Source: Oligoflexia bacterium (GTDB lineage: Bacteria; Bdellovibrionota; UBA1018). From it: a DNA stretch of 64,000 bases. Where the stretch lies: the NCBI GenBank assembly GCA_903895855.1, contig CAITVN010000238.1:41094-105093 (forward strand), in the 5' to 3' direction. The notes under the pieces are model-generated. The model saw only the letters and a list, made by a program, of their open reading frames with translations, was not told the DNA's origin and ran no database searches. Made by a program: the position numbers and the translations under genes. Of this stretch, positions 60,956 through 64,000 are shown piece by piece (position 1 is the stretch's first letter; each line of letters starts with the position of its first letter).

Positions 60956-61795
60956 ATGAAATGTCCAATTATCGCAGTGACCAACCAAAAAGGCGGAGTG
61001 GGAAAAACCACCACCGCAATCAACCTAGCCCAAGCGCTCGCACTACAAGATTTGAAAGTGTTACTCGTTGATCTCGACCCGCAAGGCAACGCTACGCAAG
61101 GAGTTGGCATTCGGCTCGAAACCATTCAGAATTCGGTTTCTGAGTTGATACGTGACAGGACTTTGCCCGTAGACTCAGCGATTCACCAAGGTGAGAACTT
61201 AGACTTGATACCGGCTACTCCACTCTTGTCGCGCGTTGAGCGTGAGATGGTGGCACTGACTAACTCTGAGTTGCGTTTGGCGCAGCGCTTGGTCCCGCTT
61301 CGTGAACGTTATGGATTGATTGTGATTGATACTCCCCCGACATTTGGGCCGCTAATGAATTCGGCACTCAATGCAGCCGATCGCCTCATTGTTCCGGTAG
61401 ATTCTGGGTATTTTGCGTTGATGGGCATCAAGGAATTACTGGTTGAAGTCGAAGAAATTCAACGAGGAACAAACCCTGGCCTTCAAGTCATGGGGTATCT
61501 TTTGACGCTTGTCGATCCGACAAATATTGCCAATCAGACTTTTGAGACTCTCTTGGCAAATTTTGGTTCGCGGGTTTTTGAAACGAAAATTCGGCGCTCG
61601 GTAAAATTGCGTGAGGCGCCTGCTCTAGGCAAAACGATTTTTCACCATAGTCCAGAGAGTGTGGGTGCGCGAGATTATCTGGGGCTTGCCGAAGAAGTGC
61701 TCACTCGGCTTGGCATGGGTTGCGCAATCGTTGATGCGCCACGCCCTAATCTAGCGCTGGTGAGCGGTTCGAGAATGGCGGTGTCACATGAGTAA
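60956..61795 (+). CDS. parA: ParA/Soj-type partition ATPase
   Basis: 279 residues from the ATG at 60956, with GGAG 9 bases upstream; the open frame further upstream is not used. The deviant Walker A is VTNQKGGVGKTTTAINLA, followed by VLLVDLDPQGNATQGVG (A') and YGLIVIDTPPTFGPL (Walker B). This is the ATPase that moves plasmid or chromosome origins. Its usual partner parB is missing here; the next gene, overlapping by 8 bases, is a replication-protein-like gene instead. This points to a plasmid or phage-like replicon rather than the chromosomal parAB. Confidence 0.9.
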   Translation: MKCPIIAVTNQKGGVGKTTTAINLAQALALQDLKVLLVDLDPQGNATQGVGIRLETIQNSVSELIRDRTLPVDSAIHQGENLDLIPATPLLSRVEREMVALTNSELRLAQRLVPLRERYGLIVIDTPPTFGPLMNSALNAADRLIVPVDSGYFALMGIKELLVEVEEIQRGTNPGLQVMGYLLTLVDPTNIANQTFETLLANFGSRVFETKIRRSVKLREAPALGKTIFHHSPESVGARDYLGLAEEVLTRLGMGCAIVDAPRPNLALVSGSRMAVSHE

Positions 61796-63185
61796 GCTCG
61801 AACTCAAAGCCGCGATGGATTCGTTGCAAGTGAAAACACCGCTCAAATTGCAGGTGAAAATGCCGGTTTTTAAGGCTCCTGCGTTGTCGATTGATGATGG
61901 TTGGGGGCAGCCGGTAAACCTGGGCGAAAATCCGACCCAGGTAATAAAACCGACCGCGGTCGTCAATCCGACCCAGGTCGAATTACAAACCCCGGTACAA
62001 AATAAGTCCGAGGTCGAAAGTTCTACCGTGGTCACAAATCCAACCCAGGTTAATAAACCGACCCCGGTTCAAATTGAAACCCAGGTTGAAAATCAAACCC
62101 CGGTATTAAAAGAGACCCCAGTCGTAAAAACGACCGAGGTGCTGAAACCGATTGAAGCTCAACCTGATCAAGTTTCTGAACTACGGCGTGCTACCGAACA
62201 AGATAGCTCAGTAGTACTTGAAGCGCGTGCTTGTGAGGGATTAGCGAAAGGTTACACAAGACTTCCGAATTCGTTATTAATGAAAATGGCCAACGGAGAT
62301 CTTACTCGAGGTGAAATCAAGATATTGCTTTTGATCGCGCGTTTTACGATTTCTTTTCAACGCAAACTCGCGCCTCTATCGAAAACTGTTCTCGAACGCC
62401 AAAGCGGATTGCGTGGTGCCGGAGTTCTCGAAGCACTTTCAGGATTGGTAGCGAAAAAGTTAATCGTCAAAGAACAAGGAGATCAGCATCGCCCTAATAT
62501 GTTGGGTCTGGTGCTGCCTGCGGATTGGGATCAAATAACAAGCAAATCAGAAACCCCGGCTGTAAAATCAACCCAGGTACAAAAACCGACCGCGGGGGAG
62601 GTCGCAAAAACGACCCCCGCCCCGGTCGAAAATCCGGCCCCCTTTAAAGATATTAAACTATATTCAAACAAAAACTCTCATTCTCAAGGGCCAGCTAGTT
62701 TAAGAAAATACTTCGACGAAGTAATACCGAAACGAAAGAGAGAAACTGAGATTCAGGCATTTAGGGAATTGAAATCTGACTTTGCAGAAACCGACATCTC
62801 GCTGGCACTTGAACACCTACGAAAACAGGGAATGCCTGGATCAGGTGAGCATTGCCACTCGCCTATGGCGTATCTCGCAAAAGCTATGGGGCAGATTTTA
62901 GAATTGGCAAAAGCTGGGCAAGAAAAACAGCGACAAAAACACGAACGTGAAGAAATCGGCGCTCGCGCGAGAGCCGAGAAAGCAGCCCAAAAAGATGCCG
63001 AAGACGAGCGAGAACGACAAAACGCCATCGTGCGTGAAGAAGCCTTTTTGAGGGCATTTTCGACTGAAGCCGAGCAGGCCGAGGCCATCGCGAAGTATGG
63101 CCGCAAGTATCCGGTGCTTTCACAAAGTGGGCTCTTGCTGAGAAATCTGGCGATTACCGAGTGGTGGGAGTCTCAGCCTCGGTGA
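61788..63185 (+). CDS. Phage RepO-like replication protein with internal iterons
   Basis: 465 residues. Residues 50-118 are a six-residue repeat (NPTQV, KPTPV, QTPV and similar) encoded by the 18-bp iteron array. Residues about 155-245 (GYTRLPNSLLMKMANGDLTRGEIKILLLIARFTI ... LSGLVAKKLIVKEQG) match the winged-helix DNA-binding domain of phage lambda O-type replication proteins. A second short Pro/Thr repeat at 256-286 follows, then a helical C-terminus, with a Lys/Arg/Glu-rich coiled region at about 375-425. It would bind its own origin and recruit the host helicase. It overlaps parA by 8 bases. The RepO match is recalled, not searched. Confidence 0.7.
   Translation: MSKLELKAAMDSLQVKTPLKLQVKMPVFKAPALSIDDGWGQPVNLGENPTQVIKPTAVVNPTQVELQTPVQNKSEVESSTVVTNPTQVNKPTPVQIETQVENQTPVLKETPVVKTTEVLKPIEAQPDQVSELRRATEQDSSVVLEARACEGLAKGYTRLPNSLLMKMANGDLTRGEIKILLLIARFTISFQRKLAPLSKTVLERQSGLRGAGVLEALSGLVAKKLIVKEQGDQHRPNMLGLVLPADWDQITSKSETPAVKSTQVQKPTAGEVAKTTPAPVENPAPFKDIKLYSNKNSHSQGPASLRKYFDEVIPKRKRETEIQAFRELKSDFAETDISLALEHLRKQGMPGSGEHCHSPMAYLAKAMGQILELAKAGQEKQRQKHEREEIGARARAEKAAQKDAEDERERQNAIVREEAFLRAFSTEAEQAEAIAKYGRKYPVLSQSGLLLRNLAITEWWESQPR
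61935..62140 (+). repeat. Twelve-copy 18-bp iteron array, putative origin
   Basis: A core ACC-N2-GGT starts at 61935 and recurs every 18 bases exactly, at 61953, 61971, 61989, 62007, 62025, 62043, 62061, 62079, 62097, 62115 and 62133. Ten of the 12 keep all six fixed bases; 62007 begins with T and 62115 reads ACCCCAGT. The core is a palindrome of half-sites and the 10 bases between are AT-rich and variable. The array lies inside the replication gene, as the iterons of lambda lie inside O. Confidence 0.85.
62553..62643 (+). repeat. Second, degenerate iteron cluster
   Basis: ACCCCGGC (62553), ACCCAGGT (62571) and ACCGCGGG (62589) keep the 18-bp period; GCCCCGGT (62619) and GCCCCCTT (62637) are 18 bp apart but shifted by 12. 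The cluster lies on the far side of the segment that encodes the DNA-binding domain. Confidence 0.6.
62645..62690 (+). other. AT-rich stretch beside the iterons, candidate unwinding element
   Basis: The bases from TAAAGATATTAAACTATATT onwards are almost free of G and C for about 45 bases, directly after a GC-rich iteron cluster. Origins of the lambda type have such an AT-rich segment beside the iterons, where the duplex opens. The base composition is seen; the role is inferred. Confidence 0.5.
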
Positions 63186-63187
63186 TT

Positions 63188-63293
63188 GCGGGTAGGCCCA
63201 GCGGCCTTATTGAAAAATCGAAGTCCAAATTGAAGGCAGAGCGTCTGAATCTGAGCGCATAAGTTTAGCACTTCGCGGGTAATCCCAGCGGCC
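63188..63293. repeat. Pair of 19-bp direct repeats after the replication gene
   Basis: GCGGGTAGGCCCAGCGGCC (63188-63206) and GCGGGTAATCCCAGCGGCC (63275-63293) differ at two positions and are 87 bases apart. They lie between the replication gene and the truncated transposase. They might be partition sites for the ParA system, or edges of an insertion. Confidence 0.55.
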
Positions 63294-63319
63294 CGGTCTT
63301 GCAACGCTAAGTTAGCAAG

Positions 63320-63661
63320 ATGGTCATAGGTTTAAACTCGTCACTCGTGACTTCGGCAAGCTCAAGCAGCTCTTACAGGCCGCGTGACCCCACGCAAACG
63401 TTGGTTTACAAGGTGATTCAGTCGAACTGGCTTACGTTTTTGCAGGCACGCGAAGCTGAAGGGCGGTACTTACCAGCTCATATCGAGCGCGAGTTTGAAG
63501 CGTTTATGGGATGCGGAGTTCTCGCAAACGGATTTCTTCGATTAAAATGCGACGGGTGCAAGCACGAGAAATTGGTTGCGTTTTCTTGCAAAAAACGCGG
63601 CTTTTGTTCGAGTTGCGGCGCTAGGCGCAAGTTACGGTTAATACAGCGTGTAAAAAATTGA
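63320..63661 (+). pseudogene. Truncated IS91-type transposase, zinc-binding N-terminus
   Basis: 113 residues. After a Ser-rich start, VYKVIQSNWLTFLQAREAEGRYLPAHIEREFEAFMGCGVLANGFLRLKCDGCKHEKLVAFSCKKRGFCSSCGARR is the typical N-terminal domain of IS91-family transposases, with the Cys residues of the zinc-binding motif. In complete elements the protein goes on for about 250 residues with the HUH or Tyr motif. Here it ends with KLRLIQRVKN and a stop, and no continuation is found in the next 340 bases. It is therefore a remnant or a diverged small protein. Confidence 0.75.
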
Positions 63662-63762
63662 CGTAAAAATGGGGATTGAATTTTTCTTTGAGTAATCCAT
63701 GAGATGGCGTGGCAGTGCTGATTTTTGAAAAAGGGAGTAGGTTTAAACTTGGAGTTTAATTC

Positions 63763-64000
63763 TTAAACTAGGGGCTGCTTTGAGGCCTTGGGTTTTGTGA
63801 TTGGGGTGACGTACTCCCTGGGGCACCACGTGTATTTGTAAGCTGTTTGTTTTGACCAACCCAGCGTCGTCAGAAGAGAGCCGTCGGTGCCGTGGATATG
63901 TAGAGTTGCGCAAGTGGTTCGCAACGTCTTGAGGAGGATTGTTTCGCCAGTGGCTGCAAGAGTGGCCTTGGCGATCCGATTGCGGATGGTAAACGTTGCC
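63763..64000 (-). CDS. Tyrosine recombinase, C-terminal part
   Basis: The frame is open from the window edge and ends at 63763, giving 78 residues. LLKTLRTTCATLHIHGTDGSLLTTLGWSKQTAYKYTW fits the C-terminal catalytic motifs of phage-type integrases: an HxLRxTxAT block, LGHS and a final catalytic Tyr. The first His is replaced by Lys (KTLR) and LGH is LGW, a substitution known from Cre. The protein would cut and rejoin DNA at attachment sites. It faces inwards towards the IS91 remnant. The assignment rests on motif match alone. Confidence 0.55.
   Translation of the reverse strand, partial: ATFTIRNRIAKATLAATGETILLKTLRTTCATLHIHGTDGSLLTTLGWSKQTAYKYTWCPREYVTPITKPKASKQPLV

Noticed and set aside
61935..62140. 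CRISPR array
   Set aside because: The repeats are only 8-base cores with a strict 18-bp period and lie within a gene in frame; there are no 25-35 base repeats with unique spacers and no cas genes.
63662..63762. Continuation of the IS91-type transposase after 63661
   Set aside because: No frame in this stretch or beyond matches the catalytic part; the sequence on the plus strand has frequent stops and the minus strand carries the recombinase fragment.

Overview
The window looks like chromosomal DNA of a bacterium from the Bdellovibrionota or a close relative. The evidence is three proteins of the TIGR02147 family (typical of Bdellovibrio-like and Fibrobacter genomes), many exported proteins and lipoproteins without clear relatives, a full C5-pathway haem operon, and moderate GC with abundant TCG/GAA-type codons. 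This placement is inference from protein families; there is no rRNA or marker gene to settle it.

Bases 1-6130 are an accessory island. It holds the tail of a TIGR02147 regulator, a DUF4431-like exported protein, one complete AAA_14/DUF4143 ATPase gene (1100-2308), the deleted remnant of a second (2484-2802), a frameshifted zeta-like toxin with a small overlapping partner, another complete ATPase gene (3659-4969) and an AbiE-like repressor/nucleotidyltransferase pair. Related hairpin repeats separate the last modules. Several modules carry a private pair of tandem palindromes at or over their start codon.

Bases 6170-36160 are mostly single genes. They include exported proteins and lipoproteins, TIGR02147 regulators (one between two paralogous lipoprotein genes), a DUF423 membrane protein, tRNA-Asn, a transglutaminase-elicitor-like protein, a PaaI-type thioesterase, an RDD protein, a subtilase, a phospholipase D family protein, a PA14 lipoprotein, a zinc-protease-like lipoprotein, a GMC oxidoreductase, tadA, a PilZ protein, two LysR regulators, a ureohydrolase and a YkgJ-type protein. 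At 26851-28441 a third complete ATPase gene, of ATPase_2/DUF234 type, lies between two perfect 24-bp direct repeats exactly at the junction of two convergent genes, as expected of a recent insertion.

Bases 36700-48070 form the haem operon: hemA, a hemC-hemD fusion, hemB, hemL, a histidine kinase and OmpR-type regulator wedged in by ATGA overlaps, hemE, hemN, hemH and hemG/hemY. Together these take glutamyl-tRNA to protohaem. A GC-rich, hairpin-rich stretch precedes hemA.

Bases 48200-60410 encode envelope proteins (two lipoproteins, a likely outer-membrane barrel, an EF-hand lipoprotein and a second barrel-like protein), a double-CDGSH protein, a large helical cytoplasmic protein and an aldo/keto reductase.

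From tRNA-Arg (60449) to the window end the content is that of an integrated replicon: parA, a phage-RepO-like gene with an 18-bp-period iteron array inside its own coding sequence, a truncated IS91-type transposase, and the C-terminus of a tyrosine recombinase on the minus strand. The intragenic iterons, the 24-bp-flanked ATPase cassette and the start-codon palindromes of the cassette genes are the most notable observations.
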